Of a stretch of 42,279 nt of DNA, positions 18,724 through 27,123 are shown piece after piece. The translations under genes were made by a program, and so were the position numbers. The notes under the pieces are model-generated. The model ran no database searches and had not been told where the DNA came from. It saw nothing but the letters and a program-made list of their open reading frames with translations. The stretch is from Rhizobacter sp. (GTDB lineage Bacteria > Pseudomonadota > Gammaproteobacteria > Burkholderiales > Burkholderiaceae_C). The stretch's first letter is position 1; each line of letters starts with the position of its first letter. Location of the stretch: positions 1-42,279 of the forward strand of contig JADGRJ010000006.1 of the NCBI GenBank assembly GCA_017881025.1, written 5' to 3'.

Positions 18724-19260
18724 TCAGTCCAGCGTCTCGATCGAGTGGTTCTGGTTCGTGTAGATGCACAGGTCGGCGGCGATCTCGAGCGAGCGCTTGA
18801 CGATGTCCTTCGGCGCCATGTCGGTGTGCTGCAGCAGGGCGCGCGCCGCGGCGCTCGCGAACGATCCGCCCGAGCCGATCGCGACGATGCCGTACTCCGG
18901 CTCGAGGACGTCGCCGTTGCCGGTGATGATGAGCGAGGTCTCGTGGTCGGCGACCGCGAGCATCGCCTCGAGCCGGCGCAGGACGCGGTCGGTGCGCCAG
19001 TCCTTGGTGAGCTCGATCGCCGATCGGACGAGGTGGCCCTGGTGCTTCTCGAGCTTGGCCTCGAAGCGCTCGAACAGGGTGAACGCGTCGGCGGTCGCGC
19101 CGGCGAAGCCGGCGAGCACCTTGTCGTGGTGCAGGCGGCGTACCTTGCGCGCCGTCGCCTTGACGACGATGTTGCCGAGCGTCACCTGGCCGTCGCCGCC
19201 GAGCGCGACCACGCCGCCGCGGCGCACGCTGACGATCGTCGTGCCGTGATAGGAGTCCAT
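18724..19260 (-). CDS. hslV: ATP-dependent protease peptidase subunit HslV
   Basis: The threonine-protease core of HslUV, a double hexamer related to proteasome beta subunits. The 178-residue precursor begins [15 protein letters not shown]; cleavage after Gly6 exposes the catalytic Thr7 of the TTIVS motif. Other conserved parts are [33 protein letters not shown] and [18 protein letters not shown] (here VAIGSGGS). The length matches the family. ATG at 19260 has no Shine-Dalgarno sequence (the upstream minus strand reads CTCCTCCCG), and a possible heat-shock promoter lies immediately upstream. It is flanked on both sides by copies of the dispersed hairpin repeat. Confidence 0.97.
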   Translation of the reverse strand: MDSYHGTTIVSVRRGGVVALGGDGQVTLGNIVVKATARKVRRLHHDKVLAGFAGATADAFTLFERFEAKLEKHQGHLVRSAIELTKDWRTDRVLRRLEAMLAVADHETSLIITGNGDVLEPEYGIVAIGSGGSFASAAARALLQHTDMAPKDIVKRSLEIAADLCIYTNQNHSIETLD

Positions 19261-19267
19261 CGGGAGG

Positions 19268-19296
19268 AGATTGTGCCGCTGTGGCCGGCTTCAAGC
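19268..19296 (-). promoter_or_regulatory. Possible sigma-32-like promoter of hslVU
   Basis: On the minus strand GCTTGAAG (19296-19289) resembles the heat-shock -35 CTTGAA, and GGCACAATCT (19277-19268) is a poor match to a -10 at about the right spacing. hslVU is a classical heat-shock operon in other proteobacteria. The -10 would end only about 7 bases before the hslV ATG, so a transcript from here would be nearly leaderless. Confidence 0.3.
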
Positions 19297-19304
19297 GGCG
19301 GGGT

Positions 19305-19380
19305 GCGACGCCCGCCGGGCCGCCCCAAGGGCGTTGCTGCCCCCGCGGGGGCAGCAAACGAAGTGAGGCGCCATCGGCCT
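19305..19380. repeat. Dispersed GC-rich hairpin repeat, copy B (upstream of hslV)
   Basis: Same layout as copy A: GCGACGCCCGCCGGGCCGCC, CCCAAGGGCG, hairpin, GAGGCGCCATCGGCCTC. The central hairpin here is a perfect 24-base palindrome at 19334-19357 whose left half is TTGCTGCCCCCG. It lies just after the stop of the STAS-domain gene. As RNA on either strand this would fold into a strong stem-loop and could slow transcription or protect 3' ends. Confidence 0.8.
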
Positions 19381-19388
19381 CTACTTGA

Positions 19389-21104
19389 TCAGATCGTCCG
19401 GACCTTGACGTTCGCGTGCTCGTTGATTCCCATCGCGCCGAAGAAGAGCGCGACCATCCGGTGCGCGTCGACGAAGCTCACGGTGCGGTTCTCGCTGCGC
19501 CGCGCCAGCACCCAGTTGAGCAGGTCGCCGGCGGCGATGAAGTCGACCCGGATCAGTCGCGCGCACGAGACGTTGACGATCTTGGCGCTGCCGAGCTCGC
19601 TGTCCATCTTCTTCAGCGTCAGGCCGATGTCGCCGATCAGCTGGCCCGAGAGCTCGACCGTGCCGACCTCGATCATCTGCGGCGAGTCGGTGAGCTGCGA
19701 TTCCTGGAAGCTGGTCGAGACGTCGCTCACCACCGACAGCGGCGGCTGCGTCGTTCCCTGGTTCGAGCCGGTGATGCGGACGACGCAGCGCGCCGCCTCC
19801 CACGACGGCGGCGAGACCTCGTAGGTGACGCAGTAGTCGATCGCCGCCTCGTCGAAGTGATCGGGGCGATTGGTCATTCGCAGCGCGTCGAGGCGAAGCT
19901 GCCAGTGCGACGGGTCGGCGTCGCGGTCGCCGGTGGGCGCCGCTTCCTGCAGCACCGTGAAGAGCCGCTCGCCCGAGAGCCAGCGCATGTCGAGGTCCTG
20001 CGTCATCCAGCTGCGGAAGAGCTCCGAGAGGCGCCCGCTCGCCTCGGCGTCGATCGTCTGCAGCGCCGCCCAGTCGAACACCCAGGGCAGCGGCATCTGC
20101 AGCGCCAGCGACGCCAGCTTGGCGACGCTGTCGGCATCGAGGTAGTTCGGGCAGACCCAGCCGACCTGGCCTTCGATGCGCGAGCTCTTCGGCCGCTCCT
20201 CGCTCGCCGCCTCGGCGACGAGCTTGGGCATCGAGAACCACTGCGGCGCCGACCAGCCGAACTGCTGGGCGTAGTCGAGGGCGAGGCTTTCGAACTTGTG
20301 CTGCTGGCCGGTCGCGCGATAGAGATCGAAGAGGACGAGCCAGGTCTCGGCGTGCTGGGCACGGTTGCCGCCGAGGCCGGTGAGGCTCGCGAGCGCCTGC
20401 TCGCACTGCTCGAAGTCGGCGTTGGCGAACGCGATCACCGCCTCGTCGAGATCGGGGTCGTGGGTGACTTCCGTGTTGCTGGCCGAGAATGCCTTGCCGA
20501 AGTCCTCGGCGAGCGGCATCTCGAAGTGGATCGGCGCGACCGAGGCGGCACGCGGGACCGGCGGCGGTGGCGGCGGTGCGGCGGCGACCGGCGTCGGGGT
20601 GGCGAAGTCCTCGACCCGACCACCGTGCGGCGCGGCCGGCGCGGGCGCGGGCGCGGGGCGGGCCGCGGCGAGGTCGAGCGGCGCCGGCTGGGTCGGCGCG
20701 TTGTAGAACTCGGGGGCGCGGCGCTGCGTGTTCGAGTAGCCGTCGCCGACCATCTGCTGCTCGATCTCGTCGATCTTGGCCTTGACGCCGGCGTCCTGGC
20801 GCACCGGCTGGTCGGAGATGCGCGGCTGCGAGTCGTCGATGCGCGACGAACCGCCGAGGGCGGCGAGCTGCTCGCCCGACAGGCCCTCGCGGCGCACCTT
20901 GCGCAGCATGTCGAACTCGCGCTTGCGAACGAAGTCGTTGCGGCGCTTCCTCTCGATCATCGCCTTGAGCTCGCCCTTGGCGTAATCGCTCTCGCGAGTG
21001 TCGTCCGCGGGCACGTCGAGCTCGGCCCATTCCGTCGCCGGGTTGGCCACGAACTTGACCACCTTGCGAAAGAAACTCGTCGTGTCTTTGGGTTCCGCTG
21101 CCAT
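19389..21104 (-). CDS. STAS domain-containing protein
   Basis: A 571-residue protein that I recognise as the large STAS-domain protein often found between dksA and hslV in Burkholderiales; its function is not established. The N-terminal region (SFFRKVVKFVANPATEWAEL) is followed by charged helices (about 30-90) and a Pro/Ala-rich linker (about 130-190). A middle helical region follows (ADFEQCEQALASLTGLGG, WLVLFDLYRATGQQHKFESLALDYAQQFGW), and a C-terminal STAS-like domain (about 470-560) has ELSGQLIGDIGLTLKKMD and VNVSCARLIRVDFIAAGDLLNW. STAS domains bind nucleotides or lipids or act as anti-anti-sigma switches; here there is no obvious kinase partner. ATG 21104 is preferred (AGGG upstream, conserved start of the domain); ATG 21134 is the alternative. 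Confidence 0.75.
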   Translation of the reverse strand: MAAEPKDTTSFFRKVVKFVANPATEWAELDVPADDTRESDYAKGELKAMIERKRRNDFVRKREFDMLRKVRREGLSGEQLAALGGSSRIDDSQPRISDQPVRQDAGVKAKIDEIEQQMVGDGYSNTQRRAPEFYNAPTQPAPLDLAAARPAPAPAPAAPHGGRVEDFATPTPVAAAPPPPPPVPRAASVAPIHFEMPLAEDFGKAFSASNTEVTHDPDLDEAVIAFANADFEQCEQALASLTGLGGNRAQHAETWLVLFDLYRATGQQHKFESLALDYAQQFGWSAPQWFSMPKLVAEAASEERPKSSRIEGQVGWVCPNYLDADSVAKLASLALQMPLPWVFDWAALQTIDAEASGRLSELFRSWMTQDLDMRWLSGERLFTVLQEAAPTGDRDADPSHWQLRLDALRMTNRPDHFDEAAIDYCVTYEVSPPSWEAARCVVRITGSNQGTTQPPLSVVSDVSTSFQESQLTDSPQMIEVGTVELSGQLIGDIGLTLKKMDSELGSAKIVNVSCARLIRVDFIAAGDLLNWVLARRSENRTVSFVDAHRMVALFFGAMGINEHANVKVRTI

Positions 21105-21187
21105 CGAGAAGTCCCTGAGCGGAGCGGCCGCCACCGGCTCGTGGCCGGCACGGGCGCGGGCGCATCGCTGCCCCGGCGCCGCGCGGC

Positions 21188-22264
21188 CTAGTCGCCGAAC
21201 ATCTTCTGCTTCAGCTCCCGCCGCTGCTGCGCTTCGAGTGACAGTGTAGCGGTGGGTCGGGCGATCAAGCGGCCGAGGCCGATGGGTTCGCCGGTTTCGT
21301 CACAAAAACCGTACTCGCCCGACTCGATGCGGCCGAGCGACTGGGAAATCTTCTTGAGAAGCTTTCTTTCCCGGTCGCGCGTTCGCAGCTCGAGGGCGTG
21401 CTCTTCCTCGATCGTCGCCCGGTCGGCCGGGTCGGGGACGATCGACGTGTCCTCGCGAAGGTGCTCGGTCGTCTCGCCGGCATTGCTGAGCAGGTCGTCC
21501 TTGAGCTCCTGCAGCTTCATGCGGAAGAACTCGAGCTGCTTCTCGTTCATGTACTCCGACTCGGGCATCGCGAGCAGCTCTTCGTCGCTGAGGTCGCGGC
21601 CGGCCTTGGTTTTCCAGGCATTGGCCAGTTTCGGATCGGCCTTGTGCGCTTGTCGAGGCGTGTCGTTTTCTACTTTGTTCATCTGTCGGGTCGGGGGCCG
21701 CGGCGGCGCGAACCGGTCGGCGAATCGTGAGGTCGGCAGCGGCAGCGGGGCCTGCACCGGCGCGACGAAATACTTGGGGGTGCCGCGACCGGGCTTGCGC
21801 GGCACGAAGCCGTTGGGTCCAGCAAGAGGCGCGCCCGGCACCAGCGTCGGCACCGGCACGGCGACCTTGCCCATCGCCGCCGCCGGCGTGGCGGCCGGCT
21901 TGGGCGCGGCCGTCACCTTGCCCGCCGCCGGCTTCGGTGCCGGCGGCAGCTTGGCGACCGGCGCCGTCTTGCCCGCGGGGCGCGGCGACGTCTTCTTCGC
22001 CGCCGGCGGTGCGCTCTTCGATGCGCCGCGCTTGAGCGGCGCCGCGCTCTTCGCCGGCGCTTTCTTGGCGACGGGCTTCTTGGTCGCGACGGGTTTCTTG
22101 GTCGCGACCGGCTTCCTGGCCGGGGCGGCCTTCTTCTTGGCGGCCGCCCCGGCCTTGCCTCTGGCGGCGCTCGGCCGCTGCGGCGCGCGCTTCTTCGCGG
22201 CAGGGCGTGCCCGCGCCGGTGCGGCCGCTTTCTTCGCTGTCTTCTTGACGACTGGTTTCTTCAC
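21188..22264 (-). CDS. dksA: RNA polymerase-binding protein DksA with long Lys/Ala/Pro-rich N-terminal extension
   Basis: DksA binds in the RNA polymerase secondary channel and, with ppGpp, adjusts transcription of rRNA and amino-acid genes. The C-terminal ~150 residues are the DksA core: LSDEELLAMPESEYMNEKQL, the coiled-coil with ADRATIEEEHALELRTRDRE, and the finger region YGFCDETGEPIGLGRLIARPTATLSLEAQ. Of the four zinc cysteines only the first remains (C-T-S-A), so the finger is expected to be zinc-free. Ahead of the core lie ~195 residues rich in Lys, Ala and Pro with repeated VATKKP units. GTG at 22264 has a strong GAGGAGAA site and is chosen; ATG 21682 (MNKVEND) could give a short form. 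Total 358 residues. Confidence 0.9.
   Translation of the reverse strand: MKKPVVKKTAKKAAAPARARPAAKKRAPQRPSAARGKAGAAAKKKAAPARKPVATKKPVATKKPVAKKAPAKSAAPLKRGASKSAPPAAKKTSPRPAGKTAPVAKLPPAPKPAAGKVTAAPKPAATPAAAMGKVAVPVPTLVPGAPLAGPNGFVPRKPGRGTPKYFVAPVQAPLPLPTSRFADRFAPPRPPTRQMNKVENDTPRQAHKADPKLANAWKTKAGRDLSDEELLAMPESEYMNEKQLEFFRMKLQELKDDLLSNAGETTEHLREDTSIVPDPADRATIEEEHALELRTRDRERKLLKKISQSLGRIESGEYGFCDETGEPIGLGRLIARPTATLSLEAQQRRELKQKMFGD
22062..22112. repeat. Tandem 18-bp repeats in the dksA extension
   Basis: Units TTCTTGGTCGCGACGGGT (22077-22094) and TTCTTGGTCGCGACCGGC (22095-22112), preceded by a 15-bp version (22062-22076). On the coding strand they specify repeated VATKKP/VAKK units in the basic tail. 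Such in-frame repeats are prone to length variation. Confidence 0.7.
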
Positions 22265-22432
22265 GGGTTCTCCTCGCAACGGCGGCGCGACCCTCTCTCG
22301 CAAGGCGCGTCGCGAAGGGCGCGACCGTTTTCGACCGCCGCGGATTGTAGTCACGCCCCCGGCCGGTGCGACGGCCTTTGTCGAGCGCGCGTCAGTGCCT
22401 CGATTCGGGCGGCCCGGGCGGCCGCCGCGGCC

Positions 22433-23461
22433 TCAGACGAGGCACTGCTCCAGGCCCTGCTTGAGGATGTCCTGAGGCAGGTCGATGCCGATGAAGACCA
22501 TCTTGCTGCCCTTCTTCTCGCCGGGCGCCCATTTCGGGCCGAGGTCGCTGCCCATCAGCTGGTGCACGCCCTGGAAGATGACCTTGCGGTCGGACCCCTT
22601 CATGTTCAGCACGCCCTTGTAGCGCAGCATCTTCGGGCCGTAGACCTGGACGATCGCGCCGAGGAAATCCTCGAGCTTGCCGGCGTCGAAGGCCTTGTCG
22701 GCGCGAAAGACGAACGACTTCACGTCATCGTCGTGGGCGTGGTGGTGCGGATGGTCGCAGTGCTCGCCGTGATCGTGATCGTGATCGTGATGGTCGTGGT
22801 CGTCGGCCTTCAGGAAGTCCGGGTCGATGTCGAGCTTGGCGTTGAGGTTGAAGCCCTTCAGGTCGAACACGTCCTTGAGCGGCACCTCGCCGAAGTTCAC
22901 CTTGGTCTGCGGCGCGCGCGGGTTCATGTGCTTGATGCGGTGGATCAGCGCTTCCACCGTCTGACCGTCGACGAGGTCGGTCTTGCTGATGAAGATCTGG
23001 TCGGCGAAGCCGACCTGGCGGCGCGCTTCCTGGCGATCGTCGAGCTGCTGGTCGCCGTGCTTGGCGTCGACGAGCGTGAGGATCGAGTCGAGCAGGTAAG
23101 TCTCGGCGATCTCGTCGTCCATGAAGAAGGTCTGCGCGACCGGGCCGGGGTCGGCCAGGCCGGTGGTCTCGATGACGACGCGGTCGAAATCGATCTCGCC
23201 CTTCCTCTTCTTCTCGGCCAAGTCGGCGAGCGTGGTCCTCAGGTCCTCGCGGATCGTGCAGCAGACGCAGCCGTTGTTGAGCTGGATGATCTGCTCCCGG
23301 GCGTCCTGGACGAGGATCTCGTTGTCGATGTTCTCCTCGCCGAACTCGTTCTCGATCACCGCGATCTTCTGGCCGTGCGCCTCTGTGAGCACTCGCTTCA
23401 AAAGCGTCGTCTTGCCCGAGCCGAGAAAGCCGGTGAGGATGGTGGCGGGGATCAGGCTCAT
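22433..23461 (-). CDS. CobW/COG0523-family GTP-binding metallochaperone
   Basis: A 342-residue G3E-family GTPase. P-loop GFLGSGKTTLL (residues 11-21), the metal-binding CxCC motif in NNGCVCCTIREDL, Walker B region VVIETTGLADPGPV and the SKTD specificity motif are all present. A His/Asp-rich stretch follows (DDHDHHDHDHDHGEHCDHPHH) and then the CobW C-terminal domain (KSFVFRADKAFDAGKLEDFL). The His-rich insert points to zinc or another divalent metal. Family members deliver metal to client proteins; the client here is unknown. The ATG at 23461 has AAAGGTGA upstream. Its position next to dksA is a conserved Burkholderiales arrangement. Confidence 0.88.
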   Translation of the reverse strand: MSLIPATILTGFLGSGKTTLLKRVLTEAHGQKIAVIENEFGEENIDNEILVQDAREQIIQLNNGCVCCTIREDLRTTLADLAEKKRKGEIDFDRVVIETTGLADPGPVAQTFFMDDEIAETYLLDSILTLVDAKHGDQQLDDRQEARRQVGFADQIFISKTDLVDGQTVEALIHRIKHMNPRAPQTKVNFGEVPLKDVFDLKGFNLNAKLDIDPDFLKADDHDHHDHDHDHGEHCDHPHHHAHDDDVKSFVFRADKAFDAGKLEDFLGAIVQVYGPKMLRYKGVLNMKGSDRKVIFQGVHQLMGSDLGPKWAPGEKKGSKMVFIGIDLPQDILKQGLEQCLV

Positions 23462-23647
23462 GGAGAAGTCACCTTTGGGTCAGGGTCGTAGGGGCCGCGC
23501 GGCGGCACCGGACGCGAGCGTGCCACATCGGGGCGCGGGGCGCGTCCTTCAAGGTAGCAGGCCTGTCAAGGAGCGGCCGACCCCCGTGCGGTAAGCTTCC
23601 CGGTTCCGCTTTTTCGGCCGCTTCCCTTCCGGCCGCGCTCGACCCGC

Positions 23648-24541
23648 ATGTCCGATTTTTCAGCCGCCCGCGCCGCGCGAGGCGCCGACAAGACCGCCGC
23701 AACGGCGGAGAAGCGCTCGGTCTTCAAGAAGCTCCTCGACCTCATCGCGCCCGGCCCCGACTCGCGCGACCAGCTGATCTCGTCGCTCGCCGACGCCGAG
23801 AACAAGGAGCTGATCGAGCCCGAGTCGCGGATGATGCTCGAGGGCGTGATCCGGATGGCTGACATGACCGCGGGCGACGTCATGGTCGCGAGCCGGCACA
23901 TGGACCTGCTCGACATCGACGCGCCGTTCGACGAGATGCTGCACGTCATCATCCACACCGGCCACTCGCGCTTTCCGGTGTTCGAGGAGCGGCGCGACAA
24001 CGTCATCGGCATCCTGATGGCCAAGGACCTGCTCAAGCTGCAGCGCTCGCCCGACCTCAACCTGCGCACGCTGCTGCGGCCGGCGTTCTTCGTCCCCGAA
24101 TCGAAGGCGCTCAACGACCTGCTGCGCGACTTTCGCACCAACCGCAATCACATCGCCATCGTCATCGACGAGTTCGGCCACACCGCCGGGCTGCTCACCC
24201 TCGAGGACGTCCTCGAGGAAATCGTCGGCGAGATCGAGGACGAGTTCGACGAGAACGACGCCGAGTCGAGCATCTACACGCTCGCCGACGGCAGCCAGCG
24301 CGTCGCCGGCGACGCGACGCTGGCGGCGGTCAACGAGTCGTTCGACGTCGTCCTGCCGACCGACGAGTTCGAGACCATCGGCGGCCTCGTCGCCCACGAG
24401 CTCGGCCGGGTGCCGCGGCGCGGCGAGTCGGTGACGGTCGGCGGCCTGGTCTTCGCGGTGATGCTGGCGCGCGGCGGCGCGGTTCGCTGGTTCAAGGTGA
24501 CCCGCGCCGCCGAAGAGGCGCTCGGGTCCGACGGCGCTTGA
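23648..24541 (+). CDS. CorC/HlyC-family CBS-domain protein (YbeX-like)
   Basis: A 297-residue soluble protein of the CorC/YbeX type, linked in other bacteria to Mg/Co efflux and to ribosome maturation. Order of parts: a basic N-terminal helix, two CBS motifs (about 70-190; TAGDVMVASRHMDLLDIDAPF, HSRFPVFEERRDNVIGILMAKDLL, then IVIDEFGHTAGLLTLEDVLEEIVGEI) and a CorC_HlyC C-terminal domain (about 205-290; ETIGGLVAHELGRVPRRGESV). No membrane segment is present, as usual for this subgroup. It lies directly ahead of lnt, the same order as ybeX-lnt in E. coli, and its stop overlaps the lnt start. Confidence 0.92.
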   Translation: MSDFSAARAARGADKTAATAEKRSVFKKLLDLIAPGPDSRDQLISSLADAENKELIEPESRMMLEGVIRMADMTAGDVMVASRHMDLLDIDAPFDEMLHVIIHTGHSRFPVFEERRDNVIGILMAKDLLKLQRSPDLNLRTLLRPAFFVPESKALNDLLRDFRTNRNHIAIVIDEFGHTAGLLTLEDVLEEIVGEIEDEFDENDAESSIYTLADGSQRVAGDATLAAVNESFDVVLPTDEFETIGGLVAHELGRVPRRGESVTVGGLVFAVMLARGGAVRWFKVTRAAEEALGSDGA

Positions 24542-26118
24542 GCGACGACGCCGCCGACGCGGGCGGCGGCGGCGCCCTCGGCGCCCTCGGCGCCTTGCGC
24601 ATCCTGCGCCGTCCGGAGATCGAGCTCGGCCTGTTCGCCGCGCTCGGCGCGCTGCAGACGATCGCCTTCGTCGACGGCGATCTCTGGCCGCTGCAGATGA
24701 TCGCGATCGCGCTGCTCGCCTGGCGCGTCGGCCGCTCGTCGCCGCGGCGCGCGGCCGCGCTCGGCTTCGTCTTCGGCATCGGCTGGCTGTGCGCCGGGAC
24801 CTGGTGGCTCTACATCAGCATGCATCGCTATGGCGGCCTGCCAGCGTGGCTCGCCGCGCTCGCCGTGCTGGCGCTTTCCGCGTTTGTCTCGCTCTACCTC
24901 GCCGCGGCGATGGCGATCGTCGCCAGGGGGCGGCCGCGCTCGCGCGGCAGCGCGGCGCTGCTCTTCGCCGCCGTCTGGCTTCTCGCCGAGCTCGCGCGCG
25001 GCGTCATCCTGACCGGCTTTCCGTGGGTCGCGAGCGGCTACGCACAGGTCGACTCGCCGCTCGCCGGACTGGCGTCGTCGCTCGGCGTCTACGGCGTCGG
25101 CGCGGTCGCCGCCGGCGTCGCGGCCGCGTTCGGCTTCTCGCCGCTGCGGCAGGCGCGCGCCTGGCTGGCACCCGGCAGCGCGCTCGTGATCGCCCTCGTC
25201 GCCGGCGCGATCCTCGGCCGGATCGACTACACGACGCCGACGCGCGCGCTCACGATCTCGCTCCTCCAGGGCAACGTGCCGCAGCAGGAGAAATTCGCGC
25301 CGCAGTACCGCGAAGGCGGCCTCGCCGCGACCGCGGTGCAGCTCGCGGCGGCGCGCGGCGAGCTCGTCGTCGGGCCGGAGACCGTCATCCCGGTGCTTCT
25401 CAGCGAGCTCGACGACTCGTACTGGACGGCGCTCGTGGCGCGCTTTCGTGTTCCCGGCCGGGCCGCGATCCTCGGCATCCCGATGGGCGACCCGGCGCAT
25501 GGCTACACGAACTCCGCGCTCGGCCTCTCGGTAGCGACGACGCCGATGCCGGGCGGCTACTATCGCTACGACAAGCACCATCTCGTCCCGTTCGGCGAAT
25601 TCGTTCCGCTCGGCTTCCACTGGTTCACGCGGATGATGGACATCCCGCTCGGCGACTTCAACCGCGGCCCGCTGACGGCGCCGTCGTTCGACGTCGACGG
25701 CGAGCGCGTCGCGCCCAACATCTGCTACGAGGACCTGTTCGGCGAGGACCTCGCGGCGCGATTCGTTCCCGAGGCGACGGCGCCCACGATCCTCGCCAAC
25801 CTGAGCAACATCGGCTGGTTCGGCAGGACGATCGCGGTCGAGCAGCACCTGCGCATCTCGCGCATGCGCTCGCTCGAGCTGCAGCGGCCGATGATCCGCG
25901 CCACCAACACCGGCGCCACCGCGGTGATCGATCATCACGGCGTCGTCACCCACGCCTTGCCGTCTTTTTCGGTCGGCATCCTTGAGGGCACCGTCGAAGG
26001 AAGGCAGGGGCTCACGCCGTTCGCCGACTGGGCCGGCCGCTTCGGCCTGTGGCCGCTCTGGGCGATCGGCCTCGTCCTAGTCCTCGTGCTCGTCTTGCGG
26101 TCGCGGGCCGACCCCTAA
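24538..26118 (+). CDS. lnt: Apolipoprotein N-acyltransferase
   Basis: The last enzyme of lipoprotein maturation, adding an N-acyl chain to the lipidated Cys in the inner membrane. The protein has 526 residues. The N-terminal half is hydrophobic with several membrane helices (e.g. LQMIAIALLAWRVG, ALAVLALSAFVSLYLAAAMAI, LIALVAGAI-type stretches), and the periplasmic half is a nitrilase-like domain. The catalytic triad is visible: Glu281 (VGPETVIPV), Lys346 (YDKHHLVPFGEF) and Cys396 (NICYEDLFGE). A last membrane helix is LWAIGLVLVLVLVLRS. The start is TTG at 24538, overlapping the corC stop (TTGA), implying translational coupling. Confidence 0.95.
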   Translation: MSDDAADAGGGGALGALGALRILRRPEIELGLFAALGALQTIAFVDGDLWPLQMIAIALLAWRVGRSSPRRAAALGFVFGIGWLCAGTWWLYISMHRYGGLPAWLAALAVLALSAFVSLYLAAAMAIVARGRPRSRGSAALLFAAVWLLAELARGVILTGFPWVASGYAQVDSPLAGLASSLGVYGVGAVAAGVAAAFGFSPLRQARAWLAPGSALVIALVAGAILGRIDYTTPTRALTISLLQGNVPQQEKFAPQYREGGLAATAVQLAAARGELVVGPETVIPVLLSELDDSYWTALVARFRVPGRAAILGIPMGDPAHGYTNSALGLSVATTPMPGGYYRYDKHHLVPFGEFVPLGFHWFTRMMDIPLGDFNRGPLTAPSFDVDGERVAPNICYEDLFGEDLAARFVPEATAPTILANLSNIGWFGRTIAVEQHLRISRMRSLELQRPMIRATNTGATAVIDHHGVVTHALPSFSVGILEGTVEGRQGLTPFADWAGRFGLWPLWAIGLVLVLVLVLRSRADP

Positions 26119-26121
26119 AAT
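26095..26121 (+). promoter_or_regulatory. Possible promoter for glyQS inside the 3' end of lnt
   Basis: TTGCGG (26095-26100) and TAAAAT (26116-26121) could serve as -35 and -10; the spacer is 15-16 bases, a little short. The TAAAAT box overlaps the lnt stop codon and stands out in GC-rich surroundings. It lies 60 bases ahead of the glyQ ATG. Confidence 0.4.
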
Positions 26122-26181
26122 CGTTCGATCGGCACCGCTGCATTCGCAGCCCACGCCTTCGACGAAAAAACTTCAGGCGCG

Positions 26182-27123
26182 ATGCTCTCGTTCCAGCAAA
26201 TCATCCTGCGCCTGCAGTCGTACTGGGCCGAGCGCGGCTGCGCGCTGCTCCAGCCCTACGACATGGAGGTCGGCGCCGGCACCAGCCACACCGCGACCTT
26301 CCTGCGCGCGCTCGGCCCCGAGCCGTGGAAGGCCGCCTACGTGCAGCCGAGCCGGAGGCCGAAGGACGGCCGCTACGGCGAGAACCCGAACCGCCTGCAG
26401 CACTACTACCAGTACCAGGTGGTGCTCAAGCCCGCGCCGGCCGACATCCTCGACCTCTATCTCGGCTCGCTCGAGGCGCTCGGCTTCGACCTGACGACCA
26501 ACGACGTCCGCTTCGTCGAGGACGACTGGGAGAATCCGACGCTCGGCGCCTGGGGCCTCGGCTGGGAGGTCTGGCTGAACGGCATGGAGGTGACGCAGTT
26601 CACCTACTTCCAGCAGGTCGGCGGCATCGACTGCAAGCCGATCACCGGCGAGATCACCTACGGCCTCGAGCGCCTGGCGATGTACCTGCAGGGCGTCGAC
26701 AACGTCTACAAGCTGCAGTGGACCGACGGCCTCAGCTACGGCGACGTCTATCACCAGAACGAGGTCGAGCAGAGCATCTACAACTTCGAGAAGAGCGACG
26801 TCGAGTTCCTGCTCACCGCCTTCGCCGCGCACGAGCGCCAGGCGACCGCGCTGATGGCCGATTCGCTGGCGCTGCCGGCGTACGAGCAGGTGCTGAAGGC
26901 GGCGCACAGCTTCAACCTGCTCGACGCGCGCGGCGCGATCAGCGTCACCGAGCGCGCCGCCTACATCGGTCGCATCCGCACGCTCGCCAAGAGCGTCGCG
27001 CAGAGCTACCTCGAGAGCCGCGCCCGGCTCGGCTTTCCGATGGCGCCGAAGGTGTGGGCCGACGAGGTCGCGGCGAAACTCGTTGCCAAGCGCCCCGGCG
27101 CCGACGCGAAGCAGCCGGCCTGA
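26182..27123 (+). CDS. glyQ: Glycine-tRNA ligase alpha subunit
   Basis: The catalytic alpha chain of the bacterial (alpha-beta)2 glycyl-tRNA synthetase, which charges tRNA-Gly. The 313-residue protein has the hallmarks [80 protein letters not shown] and [16 protein letters not shown]. Length is typical. The ATG follows a 63-bp gap with a possible promoter. Its stop overlaps the glyS start (ATGA), which helps keep the two subunits in balance. Confidence 0.98.
   Translation: MLSFQQIILRLQSYWAERGCALLQPYDMEVGAGTSHTATFLRALGPEPWKAAYVQPSRRPKDGRYGENPNRLQHYYQYQVVLKPAPADILDLYLGSLEALGFDLTTNDVRFVEDDWENPTLGAWGLGWEVWLNGMEVTQFTYFQQVGGIDCKPITGEITYGLERLAMYLQGVDNVYKLQWTDGLSYGDVYHQNEVEQSIYNFEKSDVEFLLTAFAAHERQATALMADSLALPAYEQVLKAAHSFNLLDARGAISVTERAAYIGRIRTLAKSVAQSYLESRARLGFPMAPKVWADEVAAKLVAKRPGADAKQPA

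Noticed and set aside
22769-22802. Repeated GTGATC units in cobW
   Set aside because: They simply encode the His-Asp-rich metal-binding stretch of the protein; not an independent repeat element.
23615-23635. CGGCCG...CGGCCG hairpin between cobW and corC
   Set aside because: No T-run on either side and a 9-base loop; both neighbours start rather than end here, so terminator function is unlikely.
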